From Platanthera guangdongensis (lineage: Eukaryota; Streptophyta; Magnoliopsida; Asparagales; Orchidaceae), in NCBI GenBank assembly GCA_039583875.1, contig CM077153.1, positions 119,160,568 to 119,224,567 on the forward strand: DNA of 64,000 nucleotides, given 5' to 3'. Shown here in pieces: positions 10,038-20,849 of the stretch; within the stretch, counting starts at the first letter, position 1; every line of letters begins with the position of its first letter. The translations under genes were made by a program, and so were the position numbers. The notes below the pieces were generated by a model, which saw only the letters and a list, made by a program, of their open reading frames with translations, was not told where the DNA came from and did no database searches.

Positions 10038-12313
10038 CTATTTTTCTTTGGCTAAGTCATCCTTGAGTTTCTGAGCCAAAAACTTCTTTCTTTGCCTTTC
10101 AACATACTCCTTAGGCTTTGGATAGTATCTGGGAGGAGGAGCTTTATCTGTCGCAGTGTTGGTCCTGAAGAAGATGTTACGTTTGGCTTCATAGGTCTTG
10201 GCAGCTCCCACTCATGCTGGCTGTATACATCGTTTCGATTAATTTCCCCTTGTTCTTGTAGCCAGAATGTGTACAAGATGATACTCTTTGAAACTGGACT
10301 CCACTTTTCGTTTCTTACTTCCTCCTCCTTCAATCTGATTCTCTTTTCAGCTTGTGTTTCCTTGGATGTCCCTTCTTGAGATTTTCTCTTGTCTCTGGCT
10401 TTTGCTAGGGCTCCTTGGTCAAACATTGCCATCAGTTTTGCCTTGGAGGTGGCCCTAGCAGCCTCAGCTTCACTTAAGGGAACTTCTGCATCACTTACTC
10501 CCTCAACAGCCGTAGTATTCTCAGGAGCATGAATACCCGCAGGATTTGCAGGCAAATCGATGCCTAACGCTTGTTGGAGCATCCACCAGCAACTGTCATA
10601 TACATATTTGTTTGACTGCTCAAAGTTGTTGATCATGACTTCCCGAAGCTCAGCCATCTTAGCTATATATTCTTTCTCCCCCTTTTTGGCTTTGACTGCA
10701 ATGGATTTTGCATAAGAATGCAGTGACTCATCAATATGCTTTGTAGTACTGGAGAATTCAGTGACCAAGGCTTGTTGATTGGTGTTAAGAGTTACCATAT
10801 TGCCATCAAACTTTTGAATGTTATTTGCTACGACATGAGCATTCTGATTCACTATGACGAGAGTATCGATGTTCTTTTTCAATCCGTCCATAAGGAGAGT
10901 GACAGCTTGGCCGGCCGCAGTATACTTATCTTCAAACTTCTTTTCCATCACGTCCAGTTTGTGATTGATCTCCACCATGTTCTTGAGCATGAGATTCTCT
11001 GATTTCTTAATTCTGTTCAACATTTTATTTTGAGCTTTCTCAAAAGATGCTTTGAGCTCATCCACAATACCCTGAATAACATTCACGGTGTGATTGGCTA
11101 GATCATCTCGTAGTGGATGAGCCTGAGGCACTCCTTGGCCTTGCTCTTCATCAGATGCACCTGTAGAGCTGCACACGAGCACAGTCTCTAATGGGGGAAT
11201 GCTTGCGGCCTCTGTAGATTTCTCGGACTCCCCCTCCACTGTTGCACTAATGTTCTCAGGGACGAACTCAGGAGCGTGCTTGTCAGATGGAACTTCAGTG
11301 ATATCCTGAGTCTCCAATGCTTCCTATCCCTCATTGCCTTCTTTCTCACCTTCATCATCCATGAGATCATTCTCATCTGCATCATCTTCCAACCCTTCAT
11401 CAGCAGTCTCCTCTACAGCATCACTTTCTTCTTGTATATCCGCCACTGCATCTCTGGCTATCTGGGAGATGTCAGATACGATATTAGCATCAGTGGGTAG
11501 AGGTTCCCCCTCAATTCCTGCAGTCAAAGCATCAGGAATTTCACTGGGGATAACTAAGGAATCAGCCACAGTTCCGTCCTCGGTTGGAGATACTTCCTGT
11601 TGTTCTACCACGACAGCCTGCCCAATGCGCCTCTCCCATCTGTCAAAAACACTCGAGTCCATTTTCTTCAAGTAATGTAGAGGAACACCTTTACTCATGT
11701 CGTACTTATCTCCGTTCAACTGATTGAGATATAGACTGATGATTCGGCCAAAGCTAGGAGATTTGAGGGTGTCCTTTATCTTCTCAAAAAGCAATGCCCT
11801 CCAGTTGAATCCTTTTCTGCAGACAATTGCCACCAGGATCTTGAACATGTCCGCAGAGATGTGGTCATGAGAACCCAGTTTGCATATGAGTACCTTCCCA
11901 ATGATGTCTGACAGAAGTTTCCCTTCTTCATTCATATCCTTTCGCTTTATCGACCGAGTTCCTCGAGCGAGTCCACAGAATAATAAAGTCCTGGTTTTGT
12001 CCTGTTCATCCAGATAATCCTCGTGCGCCGAGCTAGTGAGCTGCAAGAAGTGGGTCAGCTTGCTGGCAGACATCTTGATCTTTGCCCCTGCAACCTTGCT
12101 CTTGATGAGAGAGTCGTCATTCCGGAGTTTTGCGGTTGCAAAGAACTCCAGCACTTCCTTGTCCAGGATTTTACAGGGGTGCTCCAGTACGAATGAGAGT
12201 CCAGCCTCTTCAAGCATAAGGATGATGTTTCTGAATTCGTCTGAGGCATGAGAGAACCCTGTTCGAACCAGCTCGCATCCAGTGACCAGCCCAGCGGTTG
12301 TCCTTGGAGCCAT
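10038..12313 (-). pseudogene. Accessory ORF (aORF) of element A, nearly intact
   Basis: Starts at ATG 12313 (GCAATGGCTCC context, MAPRTTAG), shared with B. Residues 1-230 match the aORF domain of S (LLSDIIGKVLICK, NWRALLFEKI, FGRIISLYL, FDRWERRIG). An acidic linker of Glu/Asp runs follows. A single in-frame TAG at about 11321 splits it after residue 329; the matching codon in B is CAA, so one change explains it. The second half has a long helical, probably coiled-coil region (about residues 400-600: heptads such as LMLKNMVEINHKLDVMEKKF, then many Asn/Gln), then a basic C-terminus. A frameshift near 10170 disturbs the last 45 codons; the homologous end DDLAKEK lies in another frame up to 10038. 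No signal peptide or membrane helix is evident. The predicted helical protein could self-associate; its function is unknown. Confidence 0.75.
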
Positions 12314-12539
12314 TGCAAACCTAGGGAGAGAATCCCTACTCTACGCTTAATCAAAAGTCAAAAAGGGAAGCGACACTAGTGATAAAGTCCAAGTAAGGGT
12401 GAGGATGTGGTTACCTAAAAGCGTAGACGGTGAGTTAGTTCGATGAAGACGATGGACACCCGGTAGGTGCCCACGACTGTGAATGATCGAAACCGCAGAG
12501 AAATCCCTGGACGAGAGAGAGGAGAGATCCACGGAAGGC

Positions 12540-12860
12540 AATCGGCGAGATCGGCGAATCGGGAAGAGTTGGCGAGGGTCCTTCGTGAGAGATCTTGCGT
12601 GATGTAGACGAAAGGGGAAGAATCACGGGTCCTTCGGTGAGAGTCCTTCGGTGAGAGACCTACGGGAAGAAGCTTGCGGGAATCTTCACGAGTCGGCGAG
12701 AGTCCTGCTATTGTCGATTCCTGCTGTTGTCGACAAAAGTGGCGATCGGCGAGAGTCCTGCTGTTGTCGACGAAAGAGGCGATCGACGAGTTTAAAAAGG
12801 ATTTCCTGCGGAATATGAAGGGTCGGCGGGAGACTGGCAAGATTTCGACGGGTTTAAAAA
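12540..12860. repeat. CG-rich motif array upstream of the aORF in A
   Basis: Repeated short units: GGCGAGATCGGCGAATCGGG, GTCGACGAAAG, GGCGATCGACGAG, and GAGAGTCCT with the variant GAGAGACCT. It occupies the same place as the TCGACGA array of S (3661-3960) relative to the aORF. Confidence 0.7.
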
Positions 12861-13242
12861 GGGAATTTAAAGGGTTTCCGTTTGTCTAAGTCGAAATTGA
12901 AGGAATTCTTTAATAGGAATCTACGGGTTAAGAGACATCCCGGATTTTCGAAGTCTTCCGATGTCAAGTCAATTTAAAAATCTTCTAAATATATAAATAC
13001 TTCTTAAAGCCAATCTATTTAGGGTTTGAACCGGGCTTTTCCATACATTTCTTGATGGCAAGATTTCCAATGACGTATCTTCATTGTCGAGATTTCCAAA
13101 GACGTATCTTCGTTAGTTTTCAGTGAACTAATTTACGCCTGTAGATGTTAGTTCTCGAATCTACCAGTGGAATTACCGATAACTCTTTAATGATGTATCT
13201 AAGGTTTATATTCACCGTGTTAACCTATCTTTAGATGTGCAC

Positions 13243-13264
13243 ACATATATGTATATATATATAA

Positions 13265-13346
<82 letters not shown>
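13243..13346. repeat. (AT)n microsatellite in the spacer of A
   Basis: Nearly pure AT repeats over about 100 bp. The orthologous site in B (47636-47669) is about one third as long. Confidence 0.95.
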
Positions 13347-13347
<1 letters not shown>

Positions 13348-13575
13348 AATGTCGATAGAAAATAACTCAAGTCTTGGAGCTGATGAAAAATTCCTGGGAT
13401 TATGAGAGTTATCATTTAGCCTCTCTGACTAAAACATACCAGGTGCTCGATGTGAGTATGCCCATATAGATATCACTGTTGTTATTCCAGATGCATGTTC
13501 CAATTCAGTCTTGAAACATCTACTGTCTAGTTCCCATTATATTTACGGGAACCTAGACTACCCTGCAAAAGAGAG

Positions 13576-15152
13576 TTACTTTACCTTAGGAACCCAATAC
13601 ATATTGGGTCCTAGGTTCCTGTTAGCATAAACACTCGACTGCCTTCCTTCAGAAATCCTGACAGGAAGACTACCTCTGCCCTGGAGATGTGGATAGGCCC
13701 TTGCCCTTGACACAGAGGGGTTGTGCCAACAGTCTATGACAAAGTGTCCCACCTTGCCACAGCACCAACACTCGTGAATGTTGTATCTCCGTTTCTGACC
13801 TGATCTAGTGACTGAGGTAGTCATGAGCCTAGGTCCAAACGGGATAGATCTGGATCTGCTCCCAGAACTGCCTCTTCCACCGTGACACGTGGAAGGGTGG
13901 AATGAATGCATGCAGCGAGCGTCACGAGGTCTGGGAGGTGGTGCCTTCCTTTCAGACAGCCCCCTTCCTGAGGCCACATGAGAACTTACAACATGACTTC
14001 TAACCCCCCTTTCCTGTGTCCTTGGGTGGAGAGAAGAGTTCTGAGAGCTGATACCAGCCGATTCATGCCGAGTAGGGGCAGTGGCCGAGAATACAAAGGG
14101 CTTAGAATGAGCCTTAGGTATTCTCTCATGGGTGGCCATGACAGCCCTTGCACTATGGGTGTCTCCACATGAGGATAGATCACCCTTGCAGTGACCACGA
14201 TTATTCCTGTGGTCATACCTGAAGGCATGATGAATACCCTTCCTGTTTGGAGTGGGGGGTCGAAATACCGTTTCCCCATTTCTCCACGAATTGATAATTC
14301 GGGAGATCCACCCATTTTCTTCCTTTCTCTTCATAGCATCAACCTTGGAAAAGTTTGATACTATCCTTTTCTCAATCTCTAGACTACTCTCTATATCAGA
14401 GATTTTAGAGTCCTTGACCTTGTTGGATGCCAATTGGAGAACCAACAAGATCTTCAGCCGTGCAATCTCCTGAGCTTGTTCTTCAACAAGCAGGTTGCTT
14501 TTCTGAAGGGCTCTCTTCAGGGAATCAGAATTTTCTGAAGGGACACAGTTCCTGTCTTCAGAAACTTCAAGAGAGACGGGGCAGGATGAAAAAGTTACCT
14601 GCTCTTCAGTGTTATTGTCATTAGAGCCAGTGACCGTTGTGTCATCCTCATCAGAGCTGCTTTCCTCACTGGCCTCTTCAGTCTCTGACACGGACACTGG
14701 AGCTCTGATGCTGTCCGATTGATCCTTGCCTTCATCTTCAGAGGCGAGGACCCCCACATAGGCTTCATCCTCTAGTTGACAGCAGATTTCAGCTTTCTCT
14801 AATCCCCCATCATCTCTGAGATCATCACCCACATAGATTTGGCCGTCTCACATTTTTCCAATCTAGAGCAAGAAGGTACAGACCAGATATCCATGATAAT
14901 CTGACGAATCCTCTTGTCCAGATTAAATAATGAAAGATCCGTCTCCGACATCTCAGCAATGCACTTGGGCACTTGGATATTCTTTCCAGAGCCAGAGGTC
15001 TTCATAGGAATAAAAGGACCCTCTTCCAGGATGAAAGATGCTCGAGGATCGATAGCCTCCAAGTGATACGACACTCTCATCTTCCAGACGGGACAATACT
15101 CCTTTGTGCATGTGGAAAGTCTTAGTGGCGATATCTCATGATCCAGCTCCAT
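13576..15152 (-). pseudogene. copia gag of element A (UBN2-like domain, coiled coil, CCHC knuckle)
   Basis: Starts MELDHEISPL at 15152. The first ~115 residues are the copia gag core (WKMRVSYHLEAIDP, LDKRIRQIIMDIWS, TAKSMWVMISEMM). A frameshift near 14815 separates it from the rest; B reads through this point. Then come an acidic Ser/Glu-rich region, a leucine-rich coiled coil (ALQKSNLLVEEQAQEIARLK), a basic Ser/Arg/His-rich region, and a zinc knuckle CWCCGKVGHFVIDC that fits C-x2-C-x4-H-x4-C. The protein should form the virus-like particle and bind element RNA. It is unusually long for copia gag, as in other Sireviruses. Its stop at 13576 is not followed by protease. Confidence 0.85.
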
Positions 15153-15208
15153 GCTTCTGACACTGGTGGCAGGATTCTACTCAAGGTGTAAACCTTTTTG
15201 ATGAGTAA

Positions 15209-15223
15209 CCTGCTTTGATACCA
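15209..15223 (-). promoter_or_regulatory. Primer binding site of A (tRNA-iMet)
   Basis: On the - strand TGGTATCAAAGCAGG begins two bases after the 5' LTR. It complements the 3' end of plant initiator Met tRNA, with one mismatch relative to B (TGGTATCAGAGCCA). Confidence 0.88.
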
Positions 15224-15360
15224 CTTGAAAGTCCACCTAGTGTCAACTATCTTCACCTATGGGGGGGGGGGGGAATAGGTGACGTGCAGCGTTTTTGCGG
15301 AATTTAAAATTGAACCTGCACAAGAAAATAAAACACCACAGCAAAGAAGGTACACAAGCA

Positions 15361-15378
15361 ATTTATAGTGGTTCCCCG
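15361..15378 (-). promoter_or_regulatory. Core promoter (TATA box) in the 5' LTR of A
   Basis: On the - strand GGGGAACCACTATAAAT. The same block occurs in the LTRs of S, B, C and F, which is the reason for calling it a promoter core. Confidence 0.7.
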
Positions 15379-16223
15379 ATTTGGGTACATCCACTTTCCC
15401 CCTTCGACCTATCTCCCAACAAGGGACGACTCAGTCTCTTCACCAACAGGATTGAAATCCAATCCTTGCACTATCGGAAGGATCCATTCCACATGTAGGA
15501 GACAACACTCCCACAACACGGGTTGCACCCAACCCTTACAACTCGGAACCAACGTTCCTTTATAACAAAAATAAATTAGAATGTACAAGAAATACAAACT
15601 ACCTTTGGAGACTAAGGTGTCCCTCTTTGTTGATGACGTGTTCTTGAAGTCCACGAAGAGTCCACAACCCTAGATCTCTCTTGGAGAGAATCTCCCCGGA
15701 ACCGGCGGCGGCAAGATGGGCGGCGGCTTGGTTCACGGGATCGGCGGCGACAACGGTGTGCGGCTGCAGTACTTTGGAGATCCAAACTTCGTAGCAAAGC
15801 TAGCTAGGTCTTCCAACGGTCACACTAGGATCGATCGTCTCAATCGATTCGGACGGGGAAGGTTTTCCCGATCAACAAATCAAGAGACAAAAGATCTCCG
15901 GTTAGAAACGTGAGACTCTAAGCTTGGCTAAGCTTCTGTCGACGGGAGATCTGGAAGAAACCACGATCAAGACCGACGATCAACTTGCTCGAGCAGCGAC
16001 GGCGGCGGCGGCGCGGAACTCGCGATCTAGGTCACGTCGCGGCTCGTCTTTTTCAATTCTTCTTCGCTAAAACTACTGTTCAAAAATACCCGTATATATA
16101 TACACAAGTAAACACCTTAATGACCGTTGTGGGTCCCATAAGAAGAAACCCTAAATCAGGTTCAAAATAGTGCCAGCGGCAGAATCCGGTCCAGCTTTTT
16201 CCCGAAAATTGCCCAAGTAAAAA

Positions 16224-16475
16224 TCGGCGAGAATCACCTGTGATTCTCGTCGAATCGTCGAGAATCAAGGGTGATTCTCGACGATTCGGCGAGAATCACA
16301 AAGTGATTCTCGACGATTCGTCGAGAATCACAAAGTGATTCTCGTCGAATTTGACTTGATTGCACTCTGATTTAGCCGGCGAGAATCAGCCAGTGATTCT
16401 CGACGATTCGGCGAGAATCACTAGTGATTCTCGCCGAATCGGCGAGAATCACTTGGTGATTCTCGTCGATTCTTA
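16224..16475. repeat. GAGAATCAC/GTGATTCTC inverted-repeat array in U3 of A (5' LTR)
   Basis: Same array as at 9205-9425 with about two additional units and better preserved symmetry, e.g. GGCGAGAATCACTAGTGATT. Confidence 0.9.
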
Positions 16476-16805
16476 CTTAGATGATTTTTCGTCTTACGCC
16501 TCTGAGCTGCTCTTTGACTCATCCTTTCTCCTTGTCTGCTCTTGCATAAACACAGCCGTGTTCTTGAAAGTAAGTGCACTCCAATAGAGAGAGTACACGT
16601 AGGCTAACACACTGATCTGCTCAACGAGGGATTACGTCGTGCACACCCGGGTATATTGACCTACTGTACCCTGACATTGGTGTGCACTTAGCGTGGAATA
16701 ACTCCAAGCACAACTTGAAATATTTTATCAAATATATTGTGAATTCATCTTAGCTTGACAGGTGGCTTCCTCAAATCCAGGTAATTGTGGATACAATACC
16801 AAACA

Positions 16806-17457
16806 ATTCCAAATCAAGAGTCTTCTTCAACCTTCACTCCAGGATTCTTCAAGGACAATAAACTTCTACAAGTCAAGAAGTTCCTGGATCTGTTCAAATC
16901 AAGTCTAAAGATAGAAGACCTACACCCTGAAGCAAAGCTCCAATCTTCCTGAACAATTCAATATCTCAGAGGGAGCTTTGACAACATCAAGATCCACTTG
17001 TCTTCTTAGTTGTTTTGAGAAAGAGAAGACACCATAAATCTCTCACCCCCTCTCTGTACAAAGGGTTCTTTAACTCCCTTCATAAGTTATTCCTTGGTTG
17101 CAAGTCTCCTGATCAAAAGACTTGGGCTCGTTTTTGAGCACCTGATCAAAAGCTCATTGGTGGCAGTCACCTGATCAAAACCTATCAGTGGATTCCTACC
17201 AGGGTGGTAGAAGAGTTGATGTACCCAGGTTGGGGAACCACTATAAAAGTTCTTGTGTTGTCTGCTTGCCCTCTTTCTTTTTGTTCTTGCTGTTCTTGTG
17301 CTTGTTTTGTTTTGTTGTGACCGTGTTAGATTAATCTTAGGTTGCTCTTTTTGCTTTTTGTTAATATTGGTATCTTTTATTTGCTTTACTCTGAAAATCT
17401 TATAAACAACAAAAAGTTTTCAAGATACTCTATTCAGCCCCCCTCAAGAGTATATCA
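16806..17457 (+). repeat. 3' LTR of element S, second part (U3 end, R, U5)
   Basis: Begins with the duplicated ATTCC and continues the LTR cut at 8221. It carries three copies of CCTGATCAAAA at 17107, 17141 and 17170, then GGGGAACCACTATAAAAG with the TATA box at 17242, and ends TATATCA at 17457. The reconstructed LTR would be about 1.66 kb. Confidence 0.85.
17232..17249 (+). promoter_or_regulatory. Core promoter in the LTR of S
   Basis: GGGGAACCACTATAAAAG, with TATAAAA at 17242-17248. Transcription would start about 30 bp downstream, leaving roughly 180 bp of R plus U5. Confidence 0.7.
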
Positions 17458-19226
17458 GGTGTAACCCTCACTTTCATATTTGACTCTCTCTCTCCCTGCA
17501 CAGGAAAGACGATGTTTCGTTGATCCCGTGCACTACTTAACACCAGTCAACCCAATACTTCTACATCATGTCTCCTAATGATGAACTCTATTTTGCTTCA
17601 CCACAAATCAATAAACTATCAACCCTAACTCCCTATGTTCATTTCTCATGTTATCACAATTTCGCAGTTTTACTATATGCAGACCAATCTAAGCTATATG
17701 ATGTACATGACAGGAGGTACTTCAAATTTTCATCCAAAGGCACTAAGACAATTATTGTGGGTCTATCATGACACATTTAGCTTAAATACAGAGACTTATA
17801 ATTTTCCTAATTAATTTGGCATTTATTAAATTTTCCCAAAAGTTAGGCCATGGGTAATTTTGAACATGAAGTACTAGATTTTCTTAAGTTATGGCTACCG
17901 AAAAATTATGAACACTATATGATAGCAAAATATTAGTGAATACCAAATTTCATTGATTTTTATAAATGTAGTAACCTCTCAATAATTAATTCAAGGAAAT
18001 TCAAATAATAAGAGTTAATGAAGGAAGTACCATAAATCATAGTCCAAAATTATATAAAAATTAACAGAGCCTTTTAATGATTATAAAACACTACTGACTA
18101 AGTTACATGCAATTCCAAGGTAGAGAGCTATGTCGAAAAATATTTTAAATAATTCCATTAGAGTGCACTTGTGAAGGAACATTCTTATAAACTCATCCAA
18201 ATAACATATAATAATTTTTCTAGGCTTTACTAGGCCCTCACAAATTCTCTGGCCCAGTAACACAATTTTCCAGCAAGATATTGTATTTATTATCTATTTT
18301 CCAAAATAAGGTGCACTAGCTCACTTTACGCATGAAGTACTAAGAGCCAACGCTCAAATAATCCAAATAATTTACTAGTACAAATAAATGATATTTTATT
18401 AACCTTACCAGAGTTTCATATCATTCTAAGCTAATTTATCCTTGGTTACTTAAAAATCATCACAAGGGGCAAGATGAAGGTTATAACTACAAGTATGACC
18501 TACTTTTTTCTAAATATCATATAATAAATTTCAGAGGTCAATATCACTGTAAAATTACTCCTACCAAAATCTCATCAAGATCCAAGATCATATGACCCTT
18601 TAATATTTTCATAAAAGGTATAGGCCAAAACTATCCGTAATTGGTTTAAGTTGTGTCTAAGTCTAAATGTCACCAAATTCCATCCTTGGGATATTTACCA
18701 TCCTAGGATTACATGGACTAAAGCCCATGTCAATACATGGATATATCACACCATGTCCTTCAAAAACACCCAAAGTTTAACCTTAGGGTTTGAATTAGGG
18801 TCCTAGGGCAAATCCACCCTAATCCAACCTAAACTCTATGTGAGGGTGTTTAAACTAACCTTGGGGCTCTGGCCAAAGTCCTAACCCCATTGGGTGAGAA
18901 TTGGCCCCTCCAAGCCCCAAGTTCACTCTTGCCCTAATTAACACTTAAAGGGCCACACTTTGGTCTCACCAAAATCTATTCAAATCAAACTTAATTAGGC
19001 TGATGTGGGCTCCCTAAACAATCTCTGATCAAGCCTAGGTATAAACTGCACCATTTTGGCTGATGTGGTCAAACCACTTAGCCAAATGGGTTGAAGTCAA
19101 TTTAAAATTAAAGTAGACTTAAAGGGCTACAATTTTCATGTTGACCACTTTTCATAGTTCAGCACCTAAGGGCCTTATTTTTCTGTTTTAAAAAGGGTAT
19201 AGTAAAGGGCATAAAATAAAACCTTA

Positions 19227-19322
<96 letters not shown>

Positions 19323-20807
19323 TGTACAGATCCAACCGATGACCTAGAGTACATATTCTTCCTCCAGCCAACCGCCGGGATCTTCCCGACCTGGAGCACT
19401 TCCAAGTCCATTTGTCGAACCTTCGGCCACCTCCCCGGCCAACCACCGTCACCACCACCTCCGTTGAGGTGAGGGTTATCGGCCGGAGGTGGTTTGGCCG
19501 CAGGAGGCTGCGGATTCCAGCGAACCCGACACTTCATTTTTGTAGAAAAACCAGTGGAAAAATTCCACTGGAGCATGCTCAATTGAGCCCAATTCTCATC
19601 TCTAATGAACCGTAAGATCTAGCCCACGAATAAGGAGTAGAGGAGGACCTTAGTTGAGGGCTGGAGTCAGGCCGATCGCCGTACCACCATCGCCAGAGTT
19701 TGCGATTTTTGGTGCTCTACAACTGTATAGCCAACTAGCTCGGTTTCTTCAGGTAAAGGGTGGAAATGTCTCCTATAACCTTAGGGTAGCTTTTAAAAGG
19801 GCCAAAAAGGGGAGGGGAAGGGTCAAGGCATGAATTCCCATTTTCACCATTAATGGTGAATTTCGGGTAACTGAATTCCCAATATATTAAGCTCCTTGGT
19901 GATCTGAAAATTGCTGGAAACTCTTCCCCTACTCCTGAGGAGTTGAATCCAGCCATCAATGAAGAGTTTTGTGGGGGTTTCACCTTTAATGCAATTATTG
20001 ACCCCTCTTTTTCTCTCCTCCTAATTGGAGAAATTAATTTCTGCCACCTTGGGTGGCCGACCATGGCTATTCAACTCCTCAAAACTGATTAGGGGGAATG
20101 TATTCAGCCTTTGGAATCAATTGGAGAGGCTCTCGGTCTCCCTTGGCCCTAAATGGCCTCCTTTCTCACTTTCTCTCTCCTCCAATAAAGGGTAAAATGT
20201 AGCTTTCTCTCTCCTAGTCACCATGGCCGAATTTTGTTGACTATTTCAGTCCAAGGGCGCCCCACTAACCCACATATTATTCATGGAAATAAGGTTAGCC
20301 TAAGGGGGATTGGGCTTGAGCTTGAGTTAGCCCATTTGAGTTAGTTTGACCTATTTCAAGGATTGAGTTGACCTTGGTCAAATTGATCTTTTGGGTTGAC
20401 CACAATAGGTTCTTGGTGACCCATTGGCCTCCCATAATATCTAGGAATACTTGGGTAGGGATGTTTGGGAACCTTGTAGGCCACTTGACCCTTATTTAGG
20501 ACACTTTGATTACTTTAGGGTTAGGGTTGACTTTGGTCAACTTGACCTTTTTAGTTGACCCCAATGGGTCCTTGGTGACCATTGAACCTTCTAAAGGTCT
20601 AGGGATGAAGTGGTGGAGTCAAAAAGTCAAGGTGAGGCCCTAAAATCAAACCCTTTGTTAGGTAATTGGAAGGTGTTATTTGCAGACCATGGTGATCTCA
20701 CCTTCATTCCTAAGTTCACTTGGTCTTCTTGGTCTTCCTATGGTTTTGTCATGACCTAGTCATGACAAAACCACTCCTAGGGGTCTAGGTGTTTGAGGGA
20801 TGTTACA
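17458..20807 (-). repeat. 3' LTR of element D (partial)
   Basis: Matches 31390-34902 over its length and ends GGGATGTTACA at 20807. Differences: an AT microsatellite (19231-19320) present only here, and a block of about 225 bp (about 32948-33180) present only in the other copy. No gene is supported. A 67-codon ORF at 17568-17771 is also open in the other LTR but shows no sign of constraint. Confidence 0.85.
19231..19320. repeat. (AT)n microsatellite in the 3' LTR of D
   Basis: 45 AT units without interruption. The corresponding place in the 5' LTR (about 33400) holds only ATTAATATTTATAACTATAC. Confidence 0.95.
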
Positions 20808-20849
20808 AATACCAATACATAAAAATAAAAATTTCATCCCCGAAATTTA

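Larger units (their letters stand above)
12314..13575 (-). other. Non-coding spacer of A where pol is expected
   Basis: 1.26 kb between gag and aORF with no RT, integrase or RNase H similarity in any frame. It holds a CG-rich array (12540-12860) with GTCGACGA, ATCGGCGAG and similar motifs just upstream of the aORF, then A/T-rich sequence with a long AT microsatellite. In the element sense, CTCTCCCTAG lies 9 bases before the aORF ATG and could be a splice acceptor; B has the same arrangement. Confidence 0.7.
8222..16805 (-). mobile_element. Element A: complete pol-less Sirevirus-like copia (gag + aORF), 8584 bp
   Basis: It is flanked by the exact 5-bp duplication ATTCC (8217-8221 and 16806-16810) within the LTR of S. 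Order on the - strand: 5' LTR 16805-15226, tRNA-iMet primer site, gag 15152-13576, spacer 13575-12314, aORF 12313-10038, polypurine tract, 3' LTR 9757-8222. No protease, integrase, RT or RNase H is present in any frame. The element is closely related to B, which has the same architecture, so the pol-less form was a propagating family and not a single accidental deletion. Mobility would need pol supplied in trans, most plausibly by an S-like Sirevirus. Confidence 0.9.
15226..16805 (-). repeat. 5' LTR of element A
   Basis: 1580 bp, TGAAAGTCC to ACCAAACA on the + strand. It is longer than the 3' copy mainly because of extra GAGAATCAC/GTGATTCTC units. The promoter is read on the - strand: TATAAAT at 15367-15361, preceded by GGGGAACCAC. 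This leaves U5 plus R of only about 100-130 bp. Confidence 0.93.
1..17457 (+). mobile_element. Element S: Sirevirus-like Ty1/copia retrotransposon, 5' part outside window
   Basis: Copia domain order on the + strand: GAG-pre-integrase and integrase, RT, RNase H, then a long extra ORF, a polypurine tract and a 3' LTR. An extra ORF downstream of pol is a hallmark of the Sirevirus (SIRE/Maximus) lineage. The 3' LTR runs from TGTTGGATCCC at 7211 to TATATCA ending at 17457 and is split by element A. Right of 17457 the sequence matches the interior of the LTR of element D (compare about 31390), so S probably inserted into the 3' LTR of D, and the rest of that LTR should lie left of this window. The body is degenerate, with several stops and frameshifts plus a CACTA insertion. 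The 5' LTR, primer site and gag are not visible. Confidence 0.88.

Noticed and set aside
17568..17771. 67-codon ORF in the LTR of D, also open at 31515-31715
   Set aside because: About eleven amino-acid changes against about five silent ones between the copies, which is close to neutral expectation. No known domain.
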